Numbered from the stretch's first letter, positions 31,537-41,162 are shown. The stretch: 64,000 nucleotides of DNA from Paenibacillus lautus NBRC 15380 (GCF_004000945.1 NZ_BIMF01000015.1:121731-185730); one strand, 5' to 3'. Notes: generated by a model not told the origin, from the sequence alone. Program-made: numbers and translations.

Positions 31537-33276
31537 TCATTGACCCAGAGCCTTTCTGGAAGCCTTTTGCGCTGCCGCCAGATTGAGCATTTCTTGGGCA
31601 TGATGAAGTGTCTTTTCGGTGATCTCGACTCCGCCAAGCATCCGTGCAAGCTCTTTTACACGCCCCTCTTCATTCAGGTTTTCTACTTGCGTCATCGTTC
31701 TGGAGGCTTCCAGCTTCTTCTCGATTAAATACTGATGATCCGCCATGCAAGCGACCTGCGGCAAATGCGTAATGGAGAACACCTGACAGGTTTTGGCCAG
31801 CAAAAACAGCTTCTCCGCAATCGATTGGGCAGCCCTTCCACTGACACCTGTGTCAACTTCATCAAAGATTAGGACCGGTATTTGATCATGACGTGCAAAT
31901 ATACTCTTCATCGCCAGCATAATTCTGGACATTTCTCCGCCCGAGGCAATTTTGGCAAGCGGACGCAGAGGCTCACCCGGATTGGCGGATATAAGGAATT
32001 CGGCCGTATCCATACCTTGTCTGGTCAACCTTACTTTATGTCCTTCATATTCGTAACCGTTAGGATCCAGCTGCAGTTCCATCCGAACCTCAAGCGAGGT
32101 TCGTTCCATTTGAAGATCCTTCAGTTCCCCCTCCACTTGCCGTGCTAAATCTTGCGCACACTGCTTGCGGGCAATACTAAGCTCTTTAGCGCTAACCAAC
32201 AGCACACTTAACAGCTCGTCACGACGCTGTTCCAATGCTTGAATAAATTCGTCCTTATTCTCCAGCATATCGGTTTCCTGCTGAATTCTCACGTAGTATT
32301 CCAGAATTTGCTCTACATTATCCCCATATTTTCGGCGCAATCCGGAGATCATATCTAAACGAAGCTCAATTTCATTCAGCCGTTCCGGATTGAATTCAAT
32401 GCTGTCTCGATAATCCCTAAGCTGGAATACCGCATCCTCTAACTGATAATAAGCGGATTGCAGCTGCTCAACAAGCGGCTTTAGCCCCTTCTCATCGTAC
32501 CCGGACACATCCTCCAATCGGGATAGGGCACGGCTGACGGATTCCAGTCCCGAGGACCCGTACAATAGGTCGTATGCTCCGGCAACGGAATCCATCATCT
32601 TCTCGCTGTGGGACAGCTTGGTTCTTTCTTCGGACAATTCCTCGTCCTCACCGGTTTTCAACTCCGCAGCCGCGATCTCTTCCAGCTGAAACCGATACAT
32701 ATCCAGCATTTGATACGCCTTCTGGCTGGTCTCCTGCAGGTCCTTGAGCTCTCTCTCCACTTTACTGAATTCTCCGTACAACGCTTGATATTTCTGCTTG
32801 GCAGGCCCTATGACCTTGTCCCCGTACGTGTCCAGAAGACTCATATGCTGCTCTGAACGCAGCAAGCTTTGATGTTCATGCTGACCATGGATATTGATGA
32901 GCTTTTCTCCAACTTCACGCAGCATGCTTAAGTTTAGCAGCTGTCCGTTAATACGCGACGTGCTTTTTCCTTGAGATGTCAATTCTCTCCGAATCAATAA
33001 ATGCTCTTCCGGATCCGCTTCAACCCCCAGCTTCTTCAGTGTTTCCCATACGGGATGCTCCACAGGCAGCTCAAACAGAGCTTCAATCTCCGCTTTGTCG
33101 CATCCGTAGCGAATCAGATCAGCCGACCCGCGGCCGCCAGCAATTAATCCGAGCGCATCAATAATGATGGACTTACCTGCTCCGGTTTCCCCCGTCAGAA
33201 CGTGAAATCCCGGATAAAAATGCACATCCACGCTTTCTACAACAGCCAGATTCCGAATGGATAGCGTGTTTAACAT
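31537..33276 (-). CDS. recN: DNA repair protein RecN
   Basis: A 579-residue SMC-like ATPase acting early at double-strand breaks. It has Walker A GETGAGKSIIIDAL near residue 30, a long coiled-coil centre (about residues 155-365), the ABC signature ASGGEMSRIMLA and Walker B VLIFDEVDTGVSG. The ATG at 33276 is chosen because GGAGG lies 8 nt upstream; the GTG at 33285 lies inside that site. No LexA box was seen in the short gap after argR. Confidence 0.96.
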   Translation of the reverse strand: MLNTLSIRNLAVVESVDVHFYPGFHVLTGETGAGKSIIIDALGLIAGGRGSADLIRYGCDKAEIEALFELPVEHPVWETLKKLGVEADPEEHLLIRRELTSQGKSTSRINGQLLNLSMLREVGEKLINIHGQHEHQSLLRSEQHMSLLDTYGDKVIGPAKQKYQALYGEFSKVERELKDLQETSQKAYQMLDMYRFQLEEIAAAELKTGEDEELSEERTKLSHSEKMMDSVAGAYDLLYGSSGLESVSRALSRLEDVSGYDEKGLKPLVEQLQSAYYQLEDAVFQLRDYRDSIEFNPERLNEIELRLDMISGLRRKYGDNVEQILEYYVRIQQETDMLENKDEFIQALEQRRDELLSVLLVSAKELSIARKQCAQDLARQVEGELKDLQMERTSLEVRMELQLDPNGYEYEGHKVRLTRQGMDTAEFLISANPGEPLRPLAKIASGGEMSRIMLAMKSIFARHDQIPVLIFDEVDTGVSGRAAQSIAEKLFLLAKTCQVFSITHLPQVACMADHQYLIEKKLEASRTMTQVENLNEEGRVKELARMLGGVEITEKTLHHAQEMLNLAAAQKASRKALGQ

Positions 33277-33326
33277 GTTTCCCACCTCCGCTACTGCTTA
33301 AAACTGCCAATGAATCACAATATTTA

Positions 33327-33776
33327 TTACGAAATGAAATTTTTAATTTGGGCAACGACATGTTCCCCGTCATCTTCCGTTCGGCAAATCAGCAATATCG
33401 TGTCATCGCCGCAAATGGTGCCCATGATCTGGGACCATTCCATATTATCGAGCAGCACGGCAACCGAATTGGCTGTCCCGGGCAAGCATTTCATGACAAC
33501 AAGATTACCGGTACGGTCAATATAAACAAAATTATCAACAAGCGCTCTTTTGAGCTTCTGCACAGGGTTATAACGCTGATCCGTCGGCATGGAGTATTTA
33601 TATCGCCCATCATCTGTAGGCACCTTAATGAGCAGCAGTTCTTTTATATCACGTGAAATCGTAGCTTGAGTGACCTGAAAACCTTCCGCACGCAATGCGT
33701 CTACAAGCTCATCCTGTGTCTCAATATCCTGGTGGGTAATAATATCCCTGATTTTAATATGGCGTTGTCCCTTCAT
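33327..33776 (-). CDS. argR: Arginine repressor ArgR/AhrC
   Basis: A 149-residue regulator: N-terminal winged helix (KIRDIITHQDIETQDELVDAL, FQVTQATISRDIKEL) and the C-terminal oligomerisation and arginine-binding domain (GTANSVAVLLDNMEW, IMGTICGDDTILLICR). Represses arginine synthesis and activates catabolism. AGGAGG precedes the ATG. Sits between tlyA and recN as ahrC in B. subtilis. Confidence 0.96.
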   Translation of the reverse strand: MKGQRHIKIRDIITHQDIETQDELVDALRAEGFQVTQATISRDIKELLLIKVPTDDGRYKYSMPTDQRYNPVQKLKRALVDNFVYIDRTGNLVVMKCLPGTANSVAVLLDNMEWSQIMGTICGDDTILLICRTEDDGEHVVAQIKNFIS

Positions 33777-33793
33777 AAAGAGCCTCCTGAGTA

Positions 33794-34285
33794 TTAACTG
33801 TTGTAATCATCTTGACCAATCCATTCTTCGTCCGACCAATCCATGCTTAAACGGTGAATCGACTTCTCATTCACATCGATATAGAGCAGACCGGCACATT
33901 CGGGATACAGCAGCAAAAACGGCATCAACCGATCGCGAATGCCAGAGCCCGTCCAGTCGACCGGCATCCGTTCCCGTGCCAGCTTCACCATGTACAGCTC
34001 GCCACTGTCATCGGATGCAACGTAATCTATAAACAACCGACTCAAGATGGGTCTCTGTCCCGTTTCAAATGACAAGTTTATTTTTACTTTGCCCCCAACC
34101 ACGTCATATCCTTCTTGTTCAAGCATCCCAATGGCTGGGTGATCTGGAATGTGTTCATTTATCGGGATGCCCGGCAGTCGATCCGGTGATGGCGACATCA
34201 GCCAACGATTCAGCCTATAACCGATAAGCAAGGCAATGACGACACCAAGCAATATCATTAATAACCAATCATAACGCTCATTCAT
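33794..34285 (-). CDS. Membrane-anchored protein of unknown function between tlyA and argR
   Basis: A 163-residue protein with one N-terminal membrane segment (WLLMILLGVVIALLIGY, about residues 6-24) and a soluble domain that looks alpha/beta: HPAIGMLEQEGYDVVGGKVK, FIDYVASDDSGELYMVKLARE, LLLYPECAGLLYIDV. The size and E/D-rich pattern of the last part recall Holliday-junction-resolvase-like (PD-(D/E)xK) small folds, but I see no complete motif. AGGTGAGAGG precedes the ATG. It is 17 bp before argR, in the same operon. B. subtilis has no gene here, so this is a lineage-specific insertion. Confidence 0.75.
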   Translation of the reverse strand: MNERYDWLLMILLGVVIALLIGYRLNRWLMSPSPDRLPGIPINEHIPDHPAIGMLEQEGYDVVGGKVKINLSFETGQRPILSRLFIDYVASDDSGELYMVKLARERMPVDWTGSGIRDRLMPFLLLYPECAGLLYIDVNEKSIHRLSMDWSDEEWIGQDDYNS

Positions 34286-34340
34286 CCTCTCACCTCGAAT
34301 TTTGTATTCGCGGATGAGAACATAAATTCCTCTTTTTCAG

Positions 34341-34370
34341 CAAAAGAAACCCATCATTTCGATGAGTTTC
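34341..34370 (-). terminator. Terminator overlapping the end of tlyA
   Basis: On the minus strand GAAACTCATC pairs with GATGGGTTTC (one mismatch) around GAAAT, followed by TTTT. The stem includes the tlyA stop codon, so ribosomes reaching the end of tlyA would cover it. Confidence 0.6.
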
Positions 34371-35226
34371 CTGTGAATGTATGAGCCGCTTGTGTTACGA
34401 CGGTATCAATCCATTGACTCAGATGGACAGATTCTTGTCCATCTCCCTGAGTCGGTTCTTCCGAGCTTTCAGTAACCTCCGGCTCTAATCGCCAGTGGGC
34501 CAGGAATTCGATATTGCCTTCCCCTCCCGTAATCGGAGAGAACGTAAGATTTTTTAATTTGAACCCAATTTCATCCGCAAACGTCAGCACTTGCGTTAAC
34601 ACTTCCCTGTGAACCTTCGGATCTCGAACCACGCCGGACTTACCAACCTTCTCCCGCCCTGCCTCAAATTGAGGTTTGATCAGAGCAGCTACATCGCCCG
34701 GTTTACCCAGGAGCATCTTCAAAGGCGGTAAAATAATGCGAAGGGATATAAACGAAACGTCAATGCTGGCAAAATCAGGCCGAGGGCCACTCAAGTCGTC
34801 CGGCGTCATATAGCGGAAATTCGTTCGCTCCATGACACACACGCGTTCATCGTTACGAAGCGACCAATCCAGCTGGTTATAACCGACGTCAATCGCATAC
34901 ACATAACTGGCCCCGTGCTGGAGCGCGCAATCCGTAAAGCCGCCAGTTGAAGAGCCGATATCCAGCATCGTGCGCCCCTTCATATCGATGTCGAATGAAC
35001 GAATCGCTTTTTCAAGCTTTAATCCACCACGGCTGACATAGGGATGAACCGAGCCTTTGACTTTCAGTTCGGACGTCCTTGGAATTTTCATACCGGCTTT
35101 CTCGATCCGCTCGGTTCCTGCATAGACCAGGCCCGCCATAATCGCGGCTTTGGCTTTTTCGCGACTCTCATAATATCCCTGCTCTACGAGCAGGATGTCA
35201 ATTCGTTCTTTCTGAGATGAATCCAT
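34354..35226 (-). CDS. tlyA: TlyA-family rRNA 2'-O-methyltransferase / S4-domain protein
   Basis: A 290-residue protein with an N-terminal S4 RNA-binding domain (RIDILLVEQGYYESREKAKAAI, about residues 6-65) and an FtsJ-type methyltransferase domain with SAM motif LDIGSSTGGFTDCALQHGA and the FASIDVSFISLR region. TlyA proteins methylate rRNA; the B. subtilis homologue is YqxC. The ATG at 35226 is chosen because GGGAG lies 7 nt upstream; the frame continues to 35316 inside dxs without a site. It has an acidic C-terminal tail beyond the family core. Confidence 0.93.
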   Translation of the reverse strand: MDSSQKERIDILLVEQGYYESREKAKAAIMAGLVYAGTERIEKAGMKIPRTSELKVKGSVHPYVSRGGLKLEKAIRSFDIDMKGRTMLDIGSSTGGFTDCALQHGASYVYAIDVGYNQLDWSLRNDERVCVMERTNFRYMTPDDLSGPRPDFASIDVSFISLRIILPPLKMLLGKPGDVAALIKPQFEAGREKVGKSGVVRDPKVHREVLTQVLTFADEIGFKLKNLTFSPITGGEGNIEFLAHWRLEPEVTESSEEPTQGDGQESVHLSQWIDTVVTQAAHTFTGNSSK

Positions 35227-35246
35227 ATTATACTCCCGATGGTTTA

Positions 35247-37154
35247 CTAAGACATAAAACTTCTCTTGCCGAGTACGGCTGTCCGGGCATTCTTCAAGCT
35301 CCGGATCTCCTGACAAACCGATTCCAATGTCAGCCCTACTTCTTCACGCTGCTGCGGTATGCTTCCGTGCTCGATAAACCGGTCTTCGATCCCCATTAAA
35401 GATACGACCGCATCATGGATTCCCTGCTCCGCAAAGAACTCCAGAACCGCGCTGCCCAGACTACCCGCTTGCGAAGCTTCCTCCAGAACCAGCATCGACG
35501 TCCCTGTCTCCGCCAGATTCCGCAGCATGCCTCCATCAAGCGGTTTAAGGAAACGGGCATTTACGACTTCTATCGTAATGCCTTCTCGCTTGAGCTGCTC
35601 CGCCGCTTCCTCGGCTAATTGAACCATAGGACCCAATGCCAGAATGGCGTATCCTTCGCCAGGACGAACGACTTCCCAAGTCCCGATAGGAATCGGTACC
35701 AGCTCGGTGTCCATGGGAACGCCGCGCACATTGTTCCGAGGGTAACGGTAAGCGATAGGTCCCTCATTATAATCGAGCGCTGTTTTCATCATATGACGAA
35801 GCTCGTTCTCGTCTTTTGGCATCATAATGACGATATTCGGGATATGACGCATGAAGGCTACGTCGTATACCCCTTGATGGGTTTCGCCATCTGCACCGAC
35901 AAAGCCGGCACGGTCAATCGCAAACATCACGTTGGCGTTATGGCGGCAAATATCATGCACGATTTGATCGTACGCACGCTGCATAAACGTGGAATACACC
36001 GCAAACACAGGCTTCATGCCTTCCATTGCCAATGCTGCGCATAAGGTCGCGGCGTGCTGCTCGGCAATCCCCACATCGATCATACGGTCAGGGAATTTCT
36101 TGCTGAACGGGATCAAACCGGAGCCGCCCGGCATCGCCGGCGTTACGGCAACAATCCGTTTGTCCTGTTCCCCCAGCTCAACCAGAGTCTGTCCGAACAC
36201 TTCCGTGTACATCGGATTTCCTACTGCTTTAAGCACTTGGCCGGATTCAATCTTATACGGCGTGATCCCATGCCATTTATGAGAATCGGATTCGGCTGGC
36301 CGGTATCCTTTGCCTTTGGTTGTGACGGCATGAATCAGAACGGGTCCGTCCACATTGTCGGCCTGCTTTAACGTATCGATCAGTTTGTTCAGATCATGTC
36401 CGTCTACGGGGCCCAGATAGGTAAATCCGAGCTCCTCGAATAAAACGCCGGGAACCATCATATATTTAAGGCTGTCCTTCATCTTCTCTGCCGTTTTGGC
36501 GAGTTTGCCGCCGATGGCAGGAATTTTCTTCAGGAGCATTTCCACTTCGTCCTTGGCACGAAGATAATAACGATCAGAACGGATCTTGCTTAAGTAATTG
36601 TGCATGGCACCCACATTCGGTGCAATTGACATTTCGTTGTCATTCAGGATGACCATCAGCTTTTTCTGCTCGTGGCCAATATGGTTGAGCGCTTCAAAGG
36701 CCATGCCGCCGGTAAGGGCACCGTCACCGATCATGGCGATAACCCGGTTGTTGTCACCTTTCAGATCACGCGCCATCGCCATACCCATTGCAGCAGACAG
36801 CGAGGTGCTGCTGTGTCCTGCTTCCCAGACATCATGCTCGCTTTCGGAACGCTTTACGAAGCCGCACAAGCCTTTGTATTTACGGAGCGTATCAAATTTA
36901 TCCATCCGTCCGGTCAAGATCTTGTGTACATAGGCTTGATGGCCCACGTCAAAAATCATCTTGTCACGAGGGCTGTCAAAGCAATAGTGCAAGGCCAGCG
37001 TGAGTTCAACCACTCCCAGATTCGGTGCAAGATGGCCACCGGTAACGGACAGCTTTTCGATTAGAAAATGACGGATTTGTCCTGCTAAATCCTCGAGTTC
37101 GTCTACCGATAGATGTTTAAGTTGTTCGGGATGTTTGATATTTGGAAGAAGCAC
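35247..37154 (-). CDS. dxs: 1-Deoxy-D-xylulose-5-phosphate synthase
   Basis: First enzyme of the methylerythritol phosphate isoprenoid pathway, condensing pyruvate and glyceraldehyde 3-phosphate on thiamine diphosphate. The 635 residues include MIGDGALTGGMAFEALNHIG (cofactor motif), NDNEMSIAPNVGAM, the pyrimidine site PVFAVYSTFMQRAYDQ and DRAGFVGADGETHQG. The start is GTG with GGGGAG 7 nt upstream. It lies 109 bp after ispA, and a TATAAT on the minus strand in that gap may provide an extra promoter. Confidence 0.97.
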   Translation of the reverse strand: MLLPNIKHPEQLKHLSVDELEDLAGQIRHFLIEKLSVTGGHLAPNLGVVELTLALHYCFDSPRDKMIFDVGHQAYVHKILTGRMDKFDTLRKYKGLCGFVKRSESEHDVWEAGHSSTSLSAAMGMAMARDLKGDNNRVIAMIGDGALTGGMAFEALNHIGHEQKKLMVILNDNEMSIAPNVGAMHNYLSKIRSDRYYLRAKDEVEMLLKKIPAIGGKLAKTAEKMKDSLKYMMVPGVLFEELGFTYLGPVDGHDLNKLIDTLKQADNVDGPVLIHAVTTKGKGYRPAESDSHKWHGITPYKIESGQVLKAVGNPMYTEVFGQTLVELGEQDKRIVAVTPAMPGGSGLIPFSKKFPDRMIDVGIAEQHAATLCAALAMEGMKPVFAVYSTFMQRAYDQIVHDICRHNANVMFAIDRAGFVGADGETHQGVYDVAFMRHIPNIVIMMPKDENELRHMMKTALDYNEGPIAYRYPRNNVRGVPMDTELVPIPIGTWEVVRPGEGYAILALGPMVQLAEEAAEQLKREGITIEVVNARFLKPLDGGMLRNLAETGTSMLVLEEASQAGSLGSAVLEFFAEQGIHDAVVSLMGIEDRFIEHGSIPQQREEVGLTLESVCQEIRSLKNARTAVLGKRSFMS

Positions 37155-37263
37155 GAAGAATCTCCCCGCTTTCCTTGATTAAGTTTACGTTTCTTTAGCT
37201 GATATGAATTCAGCCATTAACAGACATTATATCACAAAAAAACCGTTTGCATGTAAAGCGTGC

Positions 37264-38169
37264 TTAGTGATCCCGCGCCATCAAGAAATCTGCGATCTCC
37301 AGCAATCTTGAGGGATCATTGAAATTCCCTTCTGAAATGACCCGCTTGGCTTCTGCTGTCAGGCGCTCAACTTCACGCCTTGATGCGTCCAAACCGATGA
37401 AGAACGGATATGTTACTTTTTCCTGTTTCACATCGCTTTGTACCGGCTTCCCAAGCTTGGACTCATCCCCGACCAGATCCAGAATATCATCTTGAATCTG
37501 AAAAGCAAGGCCGATATGATGCCCGAAGGTTCGCAAGGATTCGATTTGGGATTCCGAACATCCGGCAATATGCCCGCCTGCCATCAGCGAGAACATGATC
37601 AGATCACTCGTCTTGTGCAGGTGGATATACTCAAGCTGCTCTAGCGTCGTTATCCCTTGTTCGCCCTCCATATCGGCAACCTGCCCGCCTACCATCCCCC
37701 GCGGACCTGCATACTCCGCAAGATCCTCGACAATCGACAGCACACGTTCAGCCGGAACCCCATGCTTTCTGGAAGCCTGGATTACGCTGTAAAAGGCATG
37801 CGTCAGCAAGGCATCACCGGCCAAAATAGCGCTCGCTTCGCCAAAAACCTTATGATTCGTTGGCTTGCCGCGGCGATAATCATCATCATCCATCGCTGGC
37901 AGATCATCGTGTATGAGGGAATATGTATGGACCATCTCAACGGCGCAAGCGACCGGAAGAGCTGCATCACGTTTTCCGCCTCCGGCCTCGCATGCCGCAA
38001 TGACAAGCAGCGGACGCATTCGCTTGCCGCCTGCCATTAAAGAATACGACATGGACTGGCGAAGGGTTTCAGGAACTTTCCAACTTGGCGGAAAAAGATT
38101 GGTTAACTCGCTATCCAGTCTGTCCCAAATCTCATTCATATATTGTTTAATCGGAAGTCTGTTATTCAC
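37264..38169 (-). CDS. ispA: Farnesyl/geranyl diphosphate synthase IspA
   Basis: An about 301-residue prenyl synthase. It has the two aspartate-rich motifs, DDLPAMDDDD and DDILDLVGD, plus GGKRMRPLL and GMVGGQVADMEGE. Makes farnesyl diphosphate for undecaprenol, quinones and heme side chains. The GTG at 38169 is chosen because it overlaps the xseB stop and AGGTG lies 6 nt upstream; internal ATG at about 38139 (MNEIWDRL) is the alternative. Tightly coupled to xseB. Confidence 0.94.
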   Translation of the reverse strand: MNNRLPIKQYMNEIWDRLDSELTNLFPPSWKVPETLRQSMSYSLMAGGKRMRPLLVIAACEAGGGKRDAALPVACAVEMVHTYSLIHDDLPAMDDDDYRRGKPTNHKVFGEASAILAGDALLTHAFYSVIQASRKHGVPAERVLSIVEDLAEYAGPRGMVGGQVADMEGEQGITTLEQLEYIHLHKTSDLIMFSLMAGGHIAGCSESQIESLRTFGHHIGLAFQIQDDILDLVGDESKLGKPVQSDVKQEKVTYPFFIGLDASRREVERLTAEAKRVISEGNFNDPSRLLEIADFLMARDH

Positions 38170-38422
38170 CCAGTTCACCTGTCTCATCAAGCGTTCCACC
38201 AAAAGGCTTACGCTTCAGTTCTCCGCCTTCTTCCACGATCATTTCGATTTTTTGCTCAACCTGCTCCAGCTTTTTGCTGCACATCTGCGACAGCTTCATG
38301 CCCTGTTGAAATAAGTCGATCGCTTTTTCCAGCGGCACGTCTCCATCTTCCAACTGCTCCACAATCGTCTCAAGCTGAGCCATCGCTTCTTCAAAACTGA
38401 TCTCTAAAGTTTCATTCGCCAT
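38162..38422 (-). CDS. xseB: Exodeoxyribonuclease VII small subunit
   Basis: An 86-residue helical protein (ISFEEAMAQLETIVEQLEDGDVPLEKAIDLFQQG, with landmarks ETIVEQLEDGDVPLE and GMKLSQMCSKKLEQVE) that binds the large subunit. The ATG at 38422 is chosen for the GGAGG 9 nt upstream and overlaps the xseA stop by about 10 nt. An upstream start at 38431 would sit within that site. Confidence 0.95.
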   Translation of the reverse strand: MANETLEISFEEAMAQLETIVEQLEDGDVPLEKAIDLFQQGMKLSQMCSKKLEQVEQKIEMIVEEGGELKRKPFGGTLDETGELGE

Positions 38423-39782
38423 TTTCTTCATCCTCCTTCATTCCCCACACTTGACACTGCAGCTGTCCATCACTGACCCTCACGTTAACCAAATCGCCTA
38501 ACTGGACATCTTCGATGGATTTAACAAGCTTTTGCTCTTTCTCGTCATACACGAGACTATATCCTCTGGACATAATTTTCAGCGGGCTGAGCGCATCGAG
38601 ATGCCTCATTTCGGTTTGCAGCTGCGACATCTTGGATTTCATAATCGACTGCATCGCATTCATTAACTGCCGGTTGGCCTGATCTTTTCTTCTCGCGGCG
38701 AACTCCGCTTGGGTTCGCGGATTATACCGGATTAATCCCTGATGCAGTGATTTTTGCCGCTGGCGGACCAGGGATAACCGGGATTTCAGGTTGCCCTGCA
38801 GCCGCTGGGACAGCATGTCCAATCGTTCGGCATGTTGAAGCATATACCGGCGAGGATGAACCAGAACCGGGGAACGCTGGAGCGAAAGTAAACGTTCACG
38901 ACTCCGCTTAAGACGCTGTTGAAGTCCCTGGTTCAGCTGGCGCTGTCTTTGAACAAGCTGCCCCCTCAGTTCCGCACTGCTCGGTACCGCAAGTTCCGCG
39001 GCGGCCGTCGGCGTAGCGGCACGTAAATCCGCAACAAAATCGGCGATCGTAAAATCCGTTTCGTGTCCAACGGCGGAAATGACGGGAATATCGGATTGAT
39101 AAATAGCTCTTGCAACGATCTCCTCATTAAACGCCCACAGCTCTTCCAGTGATCCGCCGCCGCGCCCAACGATGAGCACGTCAGCCTCAGCCATGTCATT
39201 CATCGTTCGAATAGCCTTCACGATCGAAGGAGCAGCCCCTTTGCCTTGAACCAGCACCGGATATAATATCGATCTTGCCTGAGGGTACCGTCTTCGGATC
39301 GTGATCATAATATCCCGAACAGCGGCACCCGTCGGCGAGGTAATAACACCAATCGTCCTGGGATAACGAGGCAAAGGCCGCTTGCGCTCGGCTGCAAACA
39401 AGCCCTCTTCCTCCAGCTTCGACTTCAGCTGTTCATAAGCAAGGTACAAACTGCCGATCCCATCAGGCTGCATTTGGACCGCATAAAACTGGTACTGACC
39501 ATCCCGTTCATACACTGACACATTGCCCCGGGCAATGACGCGAGAGCCTTCCTTCGGTATAAAAGGGAGCCTCTGGTTATGAGTCGCAAACATGATCGCA
39601 CGAATCCGGCTGCCTTCATCCTTTAAGGTAAAGTACATATGTCCGCTGGAATGATGGGTAAAATTCGAAATTTCACCGCGGATCCATACGTCGGAGAGCC
39701 TGGAGTCGCCTTCCATTTTCATGCGGATATAACGGTTTAAATCCTTAACGGATAATACTCGTCCTGGATCTGCCGACTTCAT
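38412..39782 (-). CDS. xseA: Exodeoxyribonuclease VII large subunit
   Basis: A 456-residue nuclease that degrades single-stranded DNA to short fragments. It has an N-terminal OB fold (VWIRGEISNFTHHSSGHMYFTLKD, landmark FTHHSSGHMYFTLKDE), then the catalytic domain with GVITSPTGAAVRDI, VGRGGGSLEELWAFNEE and VGHETDFTIADFVADLRA, and a coiled-coil C-terminal half. It overlaps both neighbours closely (2 bp after folD). Confidence 0.96.
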   Translation of the reverse strand: MKSADPGRVLSVKDLNRYIRMKMEGDSRLSDVWIRGEISNFTHHSSGHMYFTLKDEGSRIRAIMFATHNQRLPFIPKEGSRVIARGNVSVYERDGQYQFYAVQMQPDGIGSLYLAYEQLKSKLEEEGLFAAERKRPLPRYPRTIGVITSPTGAAVRDIMITIRRRYPQARSILYPVLVQGKGAAPSIVKAIRTMNDMAEADVLIVGRGGGSLEELWAFNEEIVARAIYQSDIPVISAVGHETDFTIADFVADLRAATPTAAAELAVPSSAELRGQLVQRQRQLNQGLQQRLKRSRERLLSLQRSPVLVHPRRYMLQHAERLDMLSQRLQGNLKSRLSLVRQRQKSLHQGLIRYNPRTQAEFAARRKDQANRQLMNAMQSIMKSKMSQLQTEMRHLDALSPLKIMSRGYSLVYDEKEQKLVKSIEDVQLGDLVNVRVSDGQLQCQVWGMKEDEENGE

Positions 39783-39783
39783 A

Positions 39784-40644
39784 TCAGCTCAACCCATTCA
39801 GCCTTTTGGCGGCTATCAAGGTATTCTGCATGAGCATGGTAATGGTCATGGGTCCCACCCCACCGGGAACCGGAGTAATCGGACCGGACACTTCCTTCAC
39901 GCTCTCAAAGTCAACGTCGCCGGCAAGCTTTCCGTTCTCCAAACGGTTCATGCCGACATCAATCACGACGGCGCCGGGCTTCACGTAACTGGCATCAATC
40001 ATATTCGCTCTGCCGATCGCAACGACCAGGATGTCTGCTTGACGAGCGATTTCATCCATATTCCCCGTTCTGGAGTGGCACATCGTAACGGTGGCGTTCT
40101 CGCGTTGGAGCAGAAGTGATACCGGTTTGCCGACGATATTGGATCTTCCGATGACAACAGCATGCTTGCCTGCAATCTCAATGCCCGTGCGCTTGATCAT
40201 TTCAATCACGCCGGCAGGGGTGCACGGCAGCAGACTGTCATCGCCTATTACGAGGTTACCCACATTAACCGGATGGAAACCGTCGACGTCCTTTTCCACT
40301 GCGATCGCATCAATGACGGCCTTCTCATGGATGTGCTTTGGCAAAGGCAGCTGGACCAGAATTCCGTGAATAGATTCCTGAGCGTTGAGCTTGTCCACGA
40401 GCGCCAGCACTTCTTCCTGGCTGGATTCCGCGGAAAGACGGTGCACCTCGGAATAAAAGCCCAGATCCTGACATGCTTTCTCCTTGTTGCGAACGTAAAC
40501 ATGCGAAGCCGGATCATCACCTACAAGTACAACAGCCAAACCAGGACGGACATTCTGCTTGGACAATTGTTCTACTTCTAACGCAATCCCCTTGCGAATT
40601 TCTTCAGAAATCTGTTTTCCGCTAATTATCGTTGCTGCTGTCAT
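39784..40644 (-). CDS. folD: Bifunctional methylenetetrahydrofolate dehydrogenase / cyclohydrolase FolD
   Basis: A 286-residue enzyme interconverting 5,10-methylene-, methenyl- and 10-formyl-tetrahydrofolate. It has VLVGDDPASHVYVRNKEKAC (catalytic Tyr and Lys in YVRNK), GILVQLPLPKHI, the NADP site VIGRSNIVGKPVSLLL and PVPGGVGPMTITML. AGGAGAG precedes the ATG. In the conserved nusB-folD-xseA order. Confidence 0.97.
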   Translation of the reverse strand: MTAATIISGKQISEEIRKGIALEVEQLSKQNVRPGLAVVLVGDDPASHVYVRNKEKACQDLGFYSEVHRLSAESSQEEVLALVDKLNAQESIHGILVQLPLPKHIHEKAVIDAIAVEKDVDGFHPVNVGNLVIGDDSLLPCTPAGVIEMIKRTGIEIAGKHAVVIGRSNIVGKPVSLLLQRENATVTMCHSRTGNMDEIARQADILVVAIGRANMIDASYVKPGAVVIDVGMNRLENGKLAGDVDFESVKEVSGPITPVPGGVGPMTITMLMQNTLIAAKRLNGLS

Positions 40645-40703
40645 CCTAATCTCTCCTCCATTATGATTGAATGATATCGTTTCAAGCTATGCATGCATAC
40701 AGA

Positions 40704-41162
40704 TTAAGACTGACGCAGCTTCACCTTGACTTGATCCAGCTCCTGAATCATCCGGCCCAGTACGCCGTTGACAAATTTCCCTGACTCCTCGGTTCCGAAA
40801 TGCTTGGACAACTCAATCGCTTCATTAACAGCGACCTTGCCAGGCACATCTTCACTGGATGTCAGTTCATATACAGCCAGACGCAGGATTTGACGATCCA
40901 CACGGGAAAGACGACTTACCTGCCAGCCTTTTAAATAATGAGCGAGCAGTTCATCAATCGAATCCTTGGATTCCCATGTTCCATTGACCAATTGCAGCAC
41001 ATAATCCTTCATTTGAACTTCGTCGCCGATGACCCGCTCGGTCTCATTTTCTTCGGCCGCTTCCGAGAGCAGCATCGACACGGCTTCCACACTGTCGACT
41101 TCGTTCATCTCCATCTGATAAAGGCTTTGAACGACAATCTCTCTTGCTACACGTCTTTTCAT
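40704..41162 (-). CDS. nusB: Transcription antitermination factor NusB
   Basis: A 152-residue helical protein (AREIVVQSLYQMEMNEVD, VDRQILRLAVYELTSSEDVP, AVNEAIELSKHFGTEESGKFVNGVLG are landmark stretches, here shortened to SLYQMEMN and FVNGVLG). Binds boxA RNA with NusE in rRNA antitermination. AGGAGG precedes the ATG. Upstream lies the strong terminator of the Asp23 block, so nusB starts a new transcription unit. Confidence 0.96.
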   Translation of the reverse strand: MKRRVAREIVVQSLYQMEMNEVDSVEAVSMLLSEAAEENETERVIGDEVQMKDYVLQLVNGTWESKDSIDELLAHYLKGWQVSRLSRVDRQILRLAVYELTSSEDVPGKVAVNEAIELSKHFGTEESGKFVNGVLGRMIQELDQVKVKLRQS

